The notes: a model not told the origin generated them from the letters alone. A DNA stretch of 64,000 nucleotides from Bactericera cockerelli (GCA_024516035.1 CM044963.1:29270014-29334013), one strand, 5' to 3'; numbered from the stretch's first letter, positions 52,968-63,183 are shown. Numbers and translations: made by a program.

Positions 52968-53177
52968 CGAAACCCCAATTCTAAAATTGAGAAAGAAAGA
53001 TCCACGAATAATAATAATAATAATAATAATAATTTATTGACAACAACAAACAAACAAACAAACCATGACACAACCTTCATGATGGACACGGAAAGTAAAG
53101 TAAGTACTGAAAAATAAGTTAATCTTCGATTGCAAAGGGTTCTAAAACAATTTTTAGTCAGTGCGATCATTTGTTTC

Positions 53178-53272
53178 CAAATAATAACACTCTCTAGTGG
53201 AAGATAACCTGGCGAGGTTAATGCTCAAAGCATTTTCTAGCACTCAATCCTCAGAGCCTTAATTATGTAGTC
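53178..53272 (-). mobile_element. SINE family 2 3' fragment, copy 2
   Basis: Counterpart of 25968-26058. Confidence 0.75.
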
Positions 53273-53281
53273 ACTAAATCA

Positions 53282-53425
53282 CCGACCTCAGTAGCTGAGG
53301 TCGGTGAGTTAGTTGTAACCCGGAGGTCGGTGGTTCAAGTCCCGGTTTCAGCATAGATTTGGTAAAGCGAGTTTCAGTAGTTGTCACGATAGTGATGAAC
53401 ACAAATATGATAACTTTAACTTTTA
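53282..53425 (+). mobile_element. tRNA-Thr-like SINE, copy 2
   Basis: Counterpart of 26072-26220, with the same rearranged anticodon arm. Confidence 0.8.
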
Positions 53426-53587
53426 ACTAGTCACTTACTCAAATTAAATGAGGAAAAATTCATGTATTATTATTATTATATGAAGCGTTATTATAAAGAC
53501 AAAGTATACAATATTTACAGTAGAAATTTTATAAACAATAAAAAATACTAGTGTCCTAAAAAAAGGGCGGGGTTATTATTTGTGGCA

Positions 53588-53626
53588 AGTGCTGGATGGG
53601 ATTTGAACCATCGGATCTCTACGCTA
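53588..53626 (-). mobile_element. SINE family 2 fragment with empty MULE site
   Basis: GCTGGATGGGATTTGAACC, ATCGGATCTCTACGCT is continuous here, giving the pre-insertion state of 26443-27599. About 150 bp of copy 1 (27625-27775) is missing directly afterwards. Confidence 0.8.
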
Positions 53627-53754
53627 GGAGAGAATGTTTAACTGATAAATAACGAAGGACGAGTAGAAAGTGAAAAAGAAAAAACTTTCCATGTTGCTCA
53701 AGTAAATGTGAGAATAATCTAAGAAAAAGAATGTATAACACAATATAAATAGAA

Positions 53755-53830
53755 AGAAGGAGAGATATAGATATAGATAAAGAGAAAGAGAGGGAGGATG
53801 AAATATAGAGAGGCAGAGAGGAAGAGATAG
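53755..53830. repeat. GA-rich tract of copy 2
   Basis: Counterpart of 27890-27985. Confidence 0.85.
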
Positions 53831-55732
53831 CAAAAAAACCATAAAAAAGAGCCTAAATAAGTAAAAGAAAAAGATAACAGGTTCAACAAAATAATGTGTG
53901 AGAAAGAAAAAGAGGGCGAGGGAAATGCGAAAAGTGCTTCATTATCCTTCTACATCACCTCCCTTTCTTTTTCTCTACCTCCTTGCTTGTTCAATTTGAG
54001 AGTCCTATTGTGTCCGTGCTAATAGTATATGGCCAGTGTCTCCTCTCGTCATGGGGGTCATCACTTGTGGCTGTCCGGAGACAAATGTCTTCCAACTTGT
54101 CATGTGTGGACAGTTTACTCTGGCGTCTTCAATGGAATGGAAAGATTTTTGAGTGTTTCGAGTTCAAGAGGGAAGTTTCGCTATAATCTTGGTGAAATAA
54201 ACAAACGCACATTTTTTTTCCCTTAGTTTATAACTTGGGAATCTTTTCCATATTTTTTAGAACCTGAGGTCTAGTGTCACCGAAGCAACCTAGCCTAGCT
54301 GTGGATAGGTAAAAAACTTAACAAAGTGTTTGTAATTTGTAAATATAGGTCCTTCTAGTAAGACAACTACCAAACCTCGAGACAGAGTGAGTTAGTGGTT
54401 GAGCTCCTGCTGGTAAGTCCAATGTCCAACTAACTATTCTCAAAAGGATCTCAGAGGATATTCATCTCAATATTTACACATATTGGTTCATTTATCACAA
54501 TTTTTGCCGACATAATAATAGATAATCAAATAATAGATAGTCAAAGATCCAAAGCTCACTTTTATCTTATATACTAAGGCACTTGTTGGACCTTTGTATT
54601 TGGGTTGGGTGGAAGAGATTGGCATAGGCAATGAAACAGGAGCCAATTCAGGCGTTTATTACTCATGATATCACTTCTTTTTAGGAAACAGCTTTGTCCT
54701 TCTTTTTGAAACACGAAGTGTAATTTTTGTAGATAAATAAATAAACATGGGTTGTACCCCTTGATTCGTTAAAAAAAAAGTCATCTTCTAAGGTTTCTGT
54801 TTCAACTGTATCCTGACAAAGTGAACTGAAGAGGTTTCTAAAATTGACAACATTGTATTGATATCACCCATCTGGAATTGTTAGAGAAAACGAAACAGAA
54901 CAACAACTATGTCAAAGAATAAGAGAAAATGTATCAAATGATCACTCTCTGCTCATCAATGTCATTATTGCTAATGTTTGTTTTTCGTTAAGGTATAAGA
55001 ATAGCAGGGGTTCTTGAAATGAAGAGACACACCGGAGAAAAGTGGACACACTGAATCGGGGTTAAGTGGCAGAGAATGCCTAAGGCAGTAACTTGGCCCC
55101 GGATTACGTGACAGTTGTATGTAAATTTAAATATTGTTTTTCTATATTTTATTTTGTAAAGATTGTCAAGTTTTTTTTTCCTCTTAATTTATTGTTGATT
55201 GTTTTGTAAAAAAATAAAGGAGGAAAATGAAGAGGAAGAAAAGGAGCAGGAGAAAGAGGAGTAAGAGAAGGATTAGGAAGAGGAGGAGAAAAATACGATA
55301 TAAAGAGAAAGAGAAATATAGAGTGTAAATTAAGTTAAATAATAATATAGAAAAGAAAAGCATTTTGATGTTCAAAAACAACGGGGGTGCGATTCCACCA
55401 CCGTTTTACCACAATTTCTCCTCCCTCCCTTCCCTCCACTGCAGCTCCCTCTTTCTCTCTCTATTTCTCTCCCTCTTTCCCTTTCTATTTCTCTCCCTCT
55501 TTCCCTCTCTCATTCATAGTACAAGAAGTATAATAAACTCAATTTTTATGTGAGGAAGAATTTAAATGTTCACTTGTCTGTCATGTGCTTCTTCTTTTCG
55601 CAAGACTCCTTAGAAAGGGAGTAAAGCAAGTTTGTGTGGTTGTGATATTTTTGTATTGATCACTGCTGTGATCAATACAAAAATGACAACTTTTTTTAAT
55701 AACTTGGTATACAGAAATAATTTATCGGGTGC

Positions 55733-55768
<36 letters not shown>

Positions 55769-55813
55769 TCTCAAAATAAATAATTTCATATATTTTTAAA
55801 AATACAAATTCGT
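53831..55813. other. duplicated-locus sequence without a gene
   Basis: Collinear with 27986-28333, 35614-35851 and 38207-39480. It holds the empty sites of the foldback (54173-54181) and of the R1 LINE (54397-54411). At 55652-55682 a perfect palindrome (TTGTATTGATCAC.G.TGATCAATACAA) is private to this copy. A poly-A of about 30 bases lies at 55736-55765. Confidence 0.5.
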
Positions 55814-55966
55814 TTAACTTATAGATAAAGCACCTCCCGGATATCTGCTGATGTCCTCTTCATTGTCCCCAACACACTCGCCGCATTTCCAACAATTCCA
55901 ACCTGAACAGCCAAACTTATTCTTTGCATTAAATATGATTTTGCTCTTTTCTCTCCTGTCACACTT
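55814..55966 (-). CDS. Cys-rich open segment, unknown
   Basis: About 50 codons are open between stops and there is no suitable ATG. The segment reads NAKNKFGCSGWNCWKCGEC, then VGDNEEDISRYPGG and a short tail to TAA. A CxxxxCxxCxxC cluster and higher GC than its surroundings suggest a real coding remnant, perhaps a zinc-binding knuckle from a mobile element or an exon. Copy 1 lacks this stretch (deletion near 39485). I do not recognise the family, and chance is possible. Confidence 0.25.
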   Translation of the reverse strand, partial: KCDRREKSKIIFNAKNKFGCSGWNCWKCGECVGDNEEDISRYPGGALSIS

Positions 55967-56279
55967 TTAAATTAAATACCTAAGTATTATTATTTTTCTT
56001 ATTTTGGTCTGGATACAATGAACCTGTATCATAATCATCATCTATCTCTCCTTAGGTACTTTTGTACTTCTTAAGTTTCCAGAGAACATAAGTTATTAGA
56101 TATACGAGTATAACATAATGTCGAATTTGACATTTCGTTTTTAGCTAACTGTTGCCTATGAGTCACCAATGGCTTTTATTCCTGTTCCCATTACTAATAT
56201 GTCAAGAAAGTAAAGAATTTGCTAGTTAAATATAAAAAAACACCAAGTTTAAAACAGCATCAAATAACATACTAGGATT

Positions 56280-56415
56280 TCAATCTTCCTTATTTTTTTT
56301 TTATCTTTATTCGGAGGACAAAGTGCAATAAATATTTACAGTATAAAATTAAGAAAAAATAAATTAATGATAAATAAAATAAATAAATATTGCCTGTGGA
56401 AATCTCTTCCACCCA
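56280..56415 (+). repeat. dispersed tail repeat, copy 2
   Basis: Counterpart of 39720-39905, shortened by a deletion that removes the GGCGGGGTTATT part. Confidence 0.6.
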
Positions 56416-56644
56416 AGCCTTACTACAGATCTTTTCATTTCCAGATTGATTCCTGCTGAAGTAATGTGCAGCAACCATGCACTATTATTCTCGCTTCTCT
56501 CTCCTAAATTGAAAAGAAAATGTACCAAAGAAGTCACTCAGAAATTTTGCATTTCCAGTCGAAAGTGGAAAAAAGTTTCAGCTCCGAAATCGTTGGCTGA
56601 TGATCTGAGATATTTTTTTTGTTTGCTGCTAAACCTTTTTTATT

Positions 56645-57060
56645 TTATTTTTGACGGGGTTTTTCCCCTCTATTATCTGAAAATTCACAAACCAGCTTTC
56701 ATATTAAAACCACCATTACTCCCCAAGCCTAGGTTGGGCCGGGAATGACGGGAATATAAAAAGAATAATAATATAAAAATAATTTAAATATATCTCCTTT
56801 ACCTTCATTTAATAGCTTTTTTAAAAACATATTCACAACTTTATTTGTAGTTTTATTTATATAGGTATTTTACAAAGAAACCATACGTGGGTACAAATTA
56901 CAAATATGCATGTTTTCATATTAGCTTTTATCGCTATTGGGGTCAGCATTGTGCAACCTCATTGTAGAGGTTGGTAGGATTGTGCACGTTTTTTATGGCT
57001 TAGATGGCATTCCTAACGCCAACGTTTCTATTTAGTTTTAATGTCCTGATCTGGGAATAA
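56645..57060 (-). mobile_element. SINE central-domain and 3' fragments, copy 2
   Basis: Counterparts of 40125-40225 and 40395-40560. Confidence 0.6.
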
Positions 57061-57082
57061 TGGGAATTGGAATTTTTTTAAG

Positions 57083-57212
57083 TAGCACTTTCGTGATATC
57101 ACAAACTAGTCAAACTTGCTCAATTAAATCTATGTTCAAACCGGGACTTTAACCACCAACCTTCATGGTACAAGACCGCCACCTTATAGATCAAGCTACT
57201 GAGGTCGGTTGT
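57083..57212 (-). mobile_element. tRNA-Thr-like SINE, copy 2
   Basis: Counterpart of 40570-40700. Confidence 0.75.
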
Positions 57213-57519
57213 CAACGAGCAGTTATTACTTGAGAGAAATTTCTAATATTAGAAATCGGAATTATAGTGTTCGTTTTTGTAAAATTATTCTTTTTACCCA
57301 TGTTTTTTTTTTCTCTGTAAAATTAATAAATAAAAAATTGTAAAATTATTCTTTTAATCCCCGTTTAAAATTCCCGATACGTGGAGATAAGACCCTGTAT
57401 GTTTTATATTCCTCCTGGTCATCCCTGGCATTCCACAGGAGTCCGGGACTTGGTCCATAAATTTTCCTGCTGAAAGCATCGGGGCTCCGCAAAATCAATT
57501 ATCAAGGGATTTCTTGCCA

Positions 57520-57733
57520 CTGAAAGAGAGAGAGAGAGAAGGAGAGGGGAGAGAGGGAGAGAAGAGAGAGAGAGGGAGATAGGAGAGAGGAGGGAAGAGA
57601 GAGGAGGAGAGAGAGAGAGAGAAGAGAGAGAGAAAGAGAAGAGAGAGAAGAGAAGAAGAGAGAGAAGAGAAAAGAGAAGAGAAAGAGAAAGAGAAAGAGA
57701 AAGAGAAAGAGAAGAGATAGAGAGAGAAGAGAT

Positions 57734-57787
<54 letters not shown>

Positions 57788-58070
57788 AGATAATGAGAAA
57801 GAGAGAGAAGGATGTTGAAAAGAGACGGAGAGAGCTTAAAGGAAAGACAAGAAAGATGAAGGGAGTAATAGAAAAAGGGGGAAACTGAGAGAGATGAGAG
57901 AAAAATGGAGGGTAGAGAGGAAGATAGAGATTGTTGGTATACAGAGAATAACAATCATAAATAATTTTAAGAGGGGAAGCGGCAGGTCAAAAAAAGAGAG
58001 AGAGAGAGAGAGAGAGATAGAGAGAGAGAGAGATAGAGAGAGAGAGAGATAAGGAGAGGGAGAGACAAAA
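57520..58070. repeat. GA-rich tracts of copy 2
   Basis: Counterpart of 41009-41700, about 140 bp shorter, with fewer AAAGAG units. Confidence 0.93.
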
Positions 58071-58374
58071 AAAATACCGACATTTCGGGTAAACAAAACA
58101 TAATATGCATACAGAGATATAATTATTTAAAATGAACCAAAAGCAACACGTAGCAGTAAAAAGATATATTATGTTGTTGTAGCCAGCTTGGCTACAACTG
58201 GAGGGGTGAGTGATGGCCTCCAGCCAACTTTATTTCAAACTTGGCTTGTTCTGAACGACATATTTCTTTGTGCGATCAACCATCATGATGACTTCGACTT
58301 TTTCCCTAAAAACTATTAAACTTTAGGAAACTGCAAACTAACCCAAATGTGGTCAAGAAAGTCCTGTACCTAAT

Positions 58375-58580
58375 AATAATAATATTAATATAATATTTTT
58401 TAGTGGAAGGTAACCACCAAGCGAGGTTCATGTTCGAAGCATTTTCTACCACCTAACCCTCAGAGTCTTATTATTATATGGTCACAAACTCAGATGAGGA
58501 AAAATTCGTGCTTTGGGTGGGAATCGAACCAACGGATCCTTACCAGACTAGCGCGTTAACCACTTGACAACCCTTGCACG
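58375..58580 (-). mobile_element. SINE family 2, clean copy
   Basis: (AAT)n tail, GTGGAAGGTAACCACCAAGC, GTGGGAATCGAACCAACGG, ACTAGCGCGTTAACCACTTG. Counterpart of 42003-42210 without the single-base losses. Confidence 0.85.
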
Positions 58581-58630
58581 GCAATCGATCAATAAAACAT
58601 TCTTGAACTAATTTAAACTGAATTAACAGA

Positions 58631-58634
<4 letters not shown>

Positions 58635-58666
<32 letters not shown>

Positions 58667-59490
58667 GAAAACGAAAAAAAAACAATAAAAAATCTGTTCT
58701 TCACTAGATTTTTTCCCCATAAAATACATTGATGGAGAAAAAGCCAAGAGTACATAGAAGAGGTATAGTACTCGAGTGGGGGTGCGGACGTCAAGGGAAT
58801 AGAGCTAATAAAAAACAAAACTTGACACTGTGGTCCAGGTCCTTGGAGATTTGGGCACCATAGCAGGTACACCCCATGCTCGTTTTTTGTAATATTGTTT
58901 TTTGTGTGTACGATAATGTGTACCGAAAGTTTTTGAATGTATTTTTCTGAAAAATACACTCCCCATTTTAACAACTCCCCCGTATTTTTAAATTCCTTGG
59001 GGGCAGCAGATGTGGGTCGGGGGGCGTTGTGTATGGATTTTTTTTTTTAGATTCGAAATTTTTATTATAGATTTAATTTATAATTCATGTACTTTTGCCA
59101 ATGTTTGCACAGGTCCGTATTGTATGTTGTGTTGTTACTTCATTACATTATTTGCAAGCACCACACATTATTTGCATACAAGTGCTCCTGTAAAAAAATA
59201 TACAAGGAACTCATATTAGTGCATTACGTGTTATTATTTCTATGTTTATTTTAATTAGAAGGACAAAGTAATGGAAAACATTTAGAGTACATAAATTAGG
59301 AAAAATATAATTTCTTATTATTATATTTTATAGATAAAATCATATAAATATAATTAAAAATCAGGAAAAATATAAATATATTTGGAAATATAGATATAAA
59401 AATATTCTTAAAAATTAGAAAAATATATAAAAAAATTAGAAAGAAAATAAACAATTAATTAAACAAAGAAGAAAACAATACTGGTGTCCT
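58635..59490. other. single-copy sequence beyond the duplication
   Basis: It begins with a poly-A of about 30 bases (58636-58665). G/C-richer around 58760-58880. The 144-aa minus-strand frame at 58540-58974 runs through the poly-A and the SINE and has no recognised domain. From about 59220 the sequence is very AT-rich. Confidence 0.4.
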
Positions 59491-59545
59491 AATTAAATGG
59501 CGGATTTATTTCCTGCGGCAATCTCTTCCACCCAACCCTTTTTTA
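59490..59545 (+). repeat. dispersed tail repeat fragment
   Basis: GTGTCCTAATTAAATGGCGG, TTTATTTCCTGCGGCAATC, TCTTCCACCCAACCC matches 39850-39895. Confidence 0.65.
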
Positions 59546-59555
59546 GGTAACCTGT

Positions 59556-59780
59556 GTATAGTGTGTATGTGTCGTTATAATGGATAATATATAATGTACA
59601 TGTGAATTTTACACTACCTGTGTATAGTATAATTATGTCGTAATAATGGATAACATTGTACAGGTGAATTTTACACTACCTGTGTATATGTCGTAATAAT
59701 GGATAATATTGTACAGGTGAATTTTACACTACCTGTGTATATGTCGTAATAATTGATGCTATGTACAGGTGATACAGTAT
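59556..59780. repeat. about 60-bp tandem repeat, 4 copies
   Basis: The unit contains CCTGTGTATA..TGTCGTAATAATGGATAA and TGTACAGGTGAATTTTACACT. The last units are the most alike. Confidence 0.88.
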
Positions 59781-60251
59781 TTTGTGCTGTATTATTACCT
59801 TTTTTTACAGCTTCGAGCTTAGCTATAAAAATACGTCCTGTCCTGAGGGGTTCAGAGAAACTGCAGTTCTCGAGATATTCGCCAATAAATTCACCACACA
59901 CTGCAGGTCGGTTTCTCTCGTAATTTTATGAAAGAGAAAATTCAACTGAAATAGAAAAATTAAAATAAAAAAAATCATTCACTGATCTCAACAACAGTTG
60001 CAAACTCGACTGGAATTTTCTTGCCAGTTGAATGCACTACATGAATCTCCCCATACAGCTCTTTGTTTCATGAAACGTTACAAAAAAGAATATATATGTA
60101 CCTATCTGCGAAATGTATTTATGTCGAAGGTACGAGTATGTGATATATTTACCTAAATATTGTTTCTTATGCTCAGGTATTTTTTCTCTGAAGATTAATA
60201 TTAATCAAAGCTCAAAGCTGACCTGAAATATTTTTTTCTTTAATATCTCGC
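59781..60251. other. no gene seen
   Basis: AT-rich, mixed sequence. The minus-strand frame 59671-59901 overlaps the tandem repeat and is not convincing. Confidence 0.35.
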
Positions 60252-60690
60252 TCAAAGCCAGCCTCCGTGACGTAACGGTTATGACTACTTCCCGTAGTCC
60301 AGAGATCCTGATTTCGATTACTGGTCGGAGCAAACTTATCATGTAGAAAATTCTCTTCCCTCCGTATACGTGAGGCTGTCAATGAATGAAATGTTTGTGT
60401 TATAGTTCAATATATATATACTGGCTTGGAAAATTAAAAAAAATCTTGACTTTAATGACTGGCTTTTCCGGCCCTACCCAGGCTGGGTAAGGTTAAAGTG
60501 GGTAGCTGGTACGATTCCCAGCGAATGAAGGGTAAAACCCTCCATTCGCTATCAGGACTTTAAATCAAATGGAATGGTTGGTGTTAAGAAGAGCATCCAG
60601 CCATAAAAATGTGCCACAACAAAATAACCTCAACCACGAGGTTGAACAATGCCGACCCCAAGTAGGTTTGGGAAAACAGAGTGGAAAAAA
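60252..60690 (+). mobile_element. tRNA-Gly-like SINE, head to 3' end
   Basis: Head CAGCCTCCGTGACGTAACGG, GACTACTTCCCGTAGTC stem-loop and a damaged B box. Linker CCCTCCGTATACGTGAGGC. Central domain CTTTTCCGGCCCTACCCAGG, GGCTGGGTAAGG, AGGGTAAAACCCTCC. 3' end AAGAGCATCCAGCC and AACCTCAACCACGAGGTTG. It shows that the headless copies at 20825 and 43870 derive from this family. Confidence 0.85.
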
Positions 60691-60732
60691 GAATTTCTTC
60701 CTTAAGATAACGCTGGTTCTCATGTCTTGGTA

Positions 60733-60842
60733 TCGTGTATTTTTTTTTTTTTTTGGTTTAACGTCGCTTTCATATCACGACGGGGTTTTACCCACTTTAA
60801 CCTCACCCAGCCTGGGTTGGTCCAGAATGCCAGCACTTCTTA
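60733..60842 (-). mobile_element. 5S-SINE body with deleted head
   Basis: Poly-T, GGTTTAACGTCGCTTTCATA, TCACGACGGGGTTTTACCC, CACCCAGCCTGGGTTGGTCC, GAATGCCAGC. The tail sequence is that of the 5S-headed family, but no 5S sequence remains. Confidence 0.7.
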
Positions 60843-60937
60843 TAAAAAAAAATAGTATTGGTATTACCTTTAAAGCTGTATATAAAATTGGAATTTAGTT
60901 TCATAAAAAAATGTAAATATTTACAGAACAGACAAAA

Positions 60938-61198
60938 AATTTGGGGGACTATAAACAGGGAGTAGATCAACAGTCTGGCTGGGGGACTATAAACAGGGAG
61001 TTGATCAGCAGTCTAGCTGGGGGACTATAAACAGGGAGTAGACCAGCAGTGAGGCTGGGGGACTATAAACAGGGAGTAGATCAGCAATTTGGCTGGGGGA
61101 CTACACACAGGGTGTAGACCAGCAAGCTGGCTGTGGGACTGTAAACAAGGAGTAGACGAGCAATCTGGCTGGGGGACTATACACAGGGAGTGGATATG
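60938..61198. repeat. 39-43 bp minisatellite, about 6.5 copies
   Basis: The unit is GGGGGACTATAAACAGGGAG then TAGATCAGCAGTCTGGCT. It is G-rich on this strand, with point differences between units. Confidence 0.95.
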
Positions 61199-61294
61199 CT
61201 AGTAAAGTCACACATCCACAAAGAACAAGTCAGAAACAAGCTACTGGCATTCCTCAGGGAGTGGGTCCGAGTTGAGAACTCGTAGGTACCTACA

Positions 61295-61384
61295 CAGAAA
61301 GCAGAGATAGACAGCGAGACAGAGATAGGTAGTAGAGAAAGAGATAGATAGTAGAGAAAGCGAGAGAGAGAGAGAGAGAGAGAG

Positions 61385-61431
<47 letters not shown>

Positions 61432-61545
61432 AGTAGATAAAGCGAGAGAGAGATAGATAGATGGTAGAGAAAGCGAGAGAGAGCGAGAGAAAGAGAGAAA
61501 GAGAGAAAGAGAGAAAGAGAGGAGAGAGAGAAAGAGATAGATAGA
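61295..61545. repeat. GA-rich microsatellite
   Basis: (GA)n with ATAGATAG and AAAGCGAGAG interruptions. TAGTAGAGAAAG is repeated at its left end. Confidence 0.93.
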
Positions 61546-61699
61546 AGTGAAATAAAATTATGTCAAAATTGAGAAGAAGAAAAGTAACGGAAAAGAAAAT
61601 ATAAAAATGCAATAAAAAGAAATCAAAGTTTAATTCACCAAGGAGTTCCGGCGGGAGTGTTCTGCTGTCGAAAGCACACTGCTTCCTCAATTTTCTTAA

Positions 61700-61925
61700 T
61701 AATAATAATAATAACACTCTTTAGTTGAAGGTAACCACCAGGCGAGGTGAATGCTCAAAGCATTTTCTACCACCTGACCCTCAGAGTCTTATTATTATGT
61801 GGTCACAAACTCAAATTTATGAGGAAAAATTCATGCACGGGGTGGGATTCGAACCAACGGATCCCTACTCTACCTGGATTACCAATCTAGCGCTTGAACT
61901 ACTTGACTACCAGTGCACGTTTCTT
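61700..61925 (-). mobile_element. SINE family 2, left half of an inverted pair
   Basis: (AAT)n tail, AACACTCTTTAGTTGAAGG, GCTCAAAGCATTTTCTACC, GGGATTCGAACCAACGGATC, GACTACCAGTGCA. Full length. Confidence 0.88.
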
Positions 61926-61964
61926 GTTCAAATTTCTCTTATAAAATAGGTACCTTATTACGTA

Positions 61965-62218
61965 GAGCACTGGTAGTCAAATGGTTAAGGCTCTAATAAT
62001 CTGGTAATCAAGCCAAGTCTGGTTATTCTGATGTAGAGTAGGGATCCGTTGGTTCGAATCCCACCCAGTGCATGAATTTTACCTCATTAATTTGATTTTG
62101 TAACCACGAAGACTCTGAGGGTTAGGTGATAGAAAATGCTTTGAGCATTAACGTCACCTGGTGGTTGGTTACCTTCAACAAAAGAGTGGTATTACTATTA
62201 TTATTATTATTATTATTA
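61965..62218 (+). mobile_element. SINE family 2, right half of an inverted pair
   Basis: GCACTGGTAGTCAAATGG head, a roughly 30-bp insertion in the anticodon/variable region (AATCAAGCCAAGTCTGG), GGTTCGAATCCCACCCAG, body and (ATT)n tail. It lies head-to-head with 61700-61925, about 45 bp apart. Confidence 0.88.
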
Positions 62219-62351
62219 CAATTCAAGATATTCAGTAGTTATAGAATATATAAATTTCTAATCAATTTCTTCCAAGCAAGTAAAATCAGTAAACAATTAC
62301 TCATATTTATATGTAGAGGAACTCAATATAAGTTTTCTATTGACTAAAAAT

Positions 62352-62545
62352 ATATTTTTTTTTTCTTTTTTGGTTTAGCGTCGCTTTCAACTGCATGGTC
62401 ATATCACGACGGGGGTTTTACCCTCCATTCGCAGGATAATATCAAAACTTGCTACACACATTAACCTCACCCAGCCTGGGTTCGCTGGACGTTGCTTAAC
62501 TTCGGTGATCCTACGGGAACCGGTGCATTCAACGCGCTATCATTT
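62352..62545 (-). mobile_element. 5S-headed SINE with internal deletion
   Basis: Tail GGTTTAGCGTCGCTTTCAAC, body GACGGGGGTTTTACCCTCC and CACCCAGCCTGGGTT, then directly CGCTGGACGTTGCTTAACTTC, GGTGATCCTACGGG, ACCGGTGCATTCAACGCG. The 3' part of the 5S head and the start of the body are deleted. Confidence 0.85.
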
Positions 62546-62594
62546 TTTTTGTTGCTCATTCCAAAAGTATTTTTTAACTTTTAACAAAAGAAAA

Positions 62595-62812
62595 CTTGTA
62601 ACCTGAAGGTCGGTGGTTCAAGTCCCGGTTTCAGCGTGGATTTAGTAAAGCGAGTTTGAGCAGTTGTAATATCACGAACGTGATTAACACAAATATGATA
62701 ACTTTATTTTCCTCTTTTGATTTATTTATTCATCAACATAATATGAAGCTTAGTAAAGCGAGTTTGAGTAGTTATCACGAATCTGATTAACACAAATACG
62801 ATAACTTTTTAT
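62595..62812 (+). mobile_element. tRNA-Thr-like SINE plus a second 3' end
   Basis: TAACCTGAAGGTCGGTGGTTC, AAGTCCCGGTTTCAGCG, AGTAAAGCGAGTTTGAGCAG. At 62753-62812 the 3' part (TTAGTAAAGCGAGTTTGAG, ATTAACACAAATACGATAAC) appears again. The 5' half of the head is missing. Confidence 0.75.
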
Positions 62813-62984
62813 AAAAAATCACGTCTCCACACTCACAAAGCTCCCTCCCCCCTGTGAGGAAGAGCTCGGGGAAGCAGCTTGAAACAGAAAGCAGGACAGC
62901 CAGGAACTTTGTGCTTAGGAAAGAAAGGTAGAAAAGGTTACGGGGAGTGTCTGGGGGATTCATGCAAAATCTCTTCTGTACGTG

Positions 62985-63183
62985 AAAATCCAGTATATTA
63001 GTTGCTCAGATATACAAAGGTTGCTCACATACATAAGTTGCTCTGATACATAAGTTGCTCAGATATACAAAGGTTGCTCACATACGTAAGTTGCTCTGGT
63101 ACATAAGTTGCTCTAGTACATAAGTTGCTCTAGTACATAAGTTGCTCTGGTACATAAGTTGCTCTGGTACATAAGTTGTATAA
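62985..63183. repeat. 17-20 bp minisatellite (GTTGCTCTGGTACATAA)n
   Basis: About ten units. The left ones alternate CAGATATACAAAG and CACATACATAA; the right ones are uniform TCTGGTACATAA or TCTAGTACATAA. Confidence 0.93.

Larger units (their letters stand above)
48285..53066 (+). mobile_element. R4/Dong-clade non-LTR retrotransposon in TAA repeats
   Basis: The insertion has (TAA)n at both borders (48284-48313 and 53007-53034). Copy 1 shows the empty site, CCACCACCATGACACAACC, at 25848-25866; up to 5 bp (accat) may be duplicated. Contents: 5' UTR with three diverged repeats, one long ORF broken by frameshifts, a Helitron, a 3' UTR with a stem-loop. The RT and a C-terminal CCHC plus restriction-like endonuclease fit the R4 clade, whose member Dong is known to insert in TAA repeats. 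The tail TTTATTGACAAC(AAAC)n after the TAA run is of unclear origin. Confidence 0.9.
42364..58634. repeat. duplicated locus, copy 2
   Basis: Collinear with 19385-42263. It lacks copy 1's four large insertions and has its own: a Thr-like SINE (48010-48172), an R4/Dong element (48285-53066) and a 145-bp tandem duplication (47219-47513). Confidence 0.93.

Noticed and set aside
53007..53064. Independent TAA microsatellite and (CAAA)n as host sequence
   Set aside because: The matching site in copy 1 has neither, so both belong to the inserted DNA.
58540..58974. 144-aa minus-strand frame
   Set aside because: It reads through a poly-A tract and a SINE head; the Phe run comes from the homopolymer.
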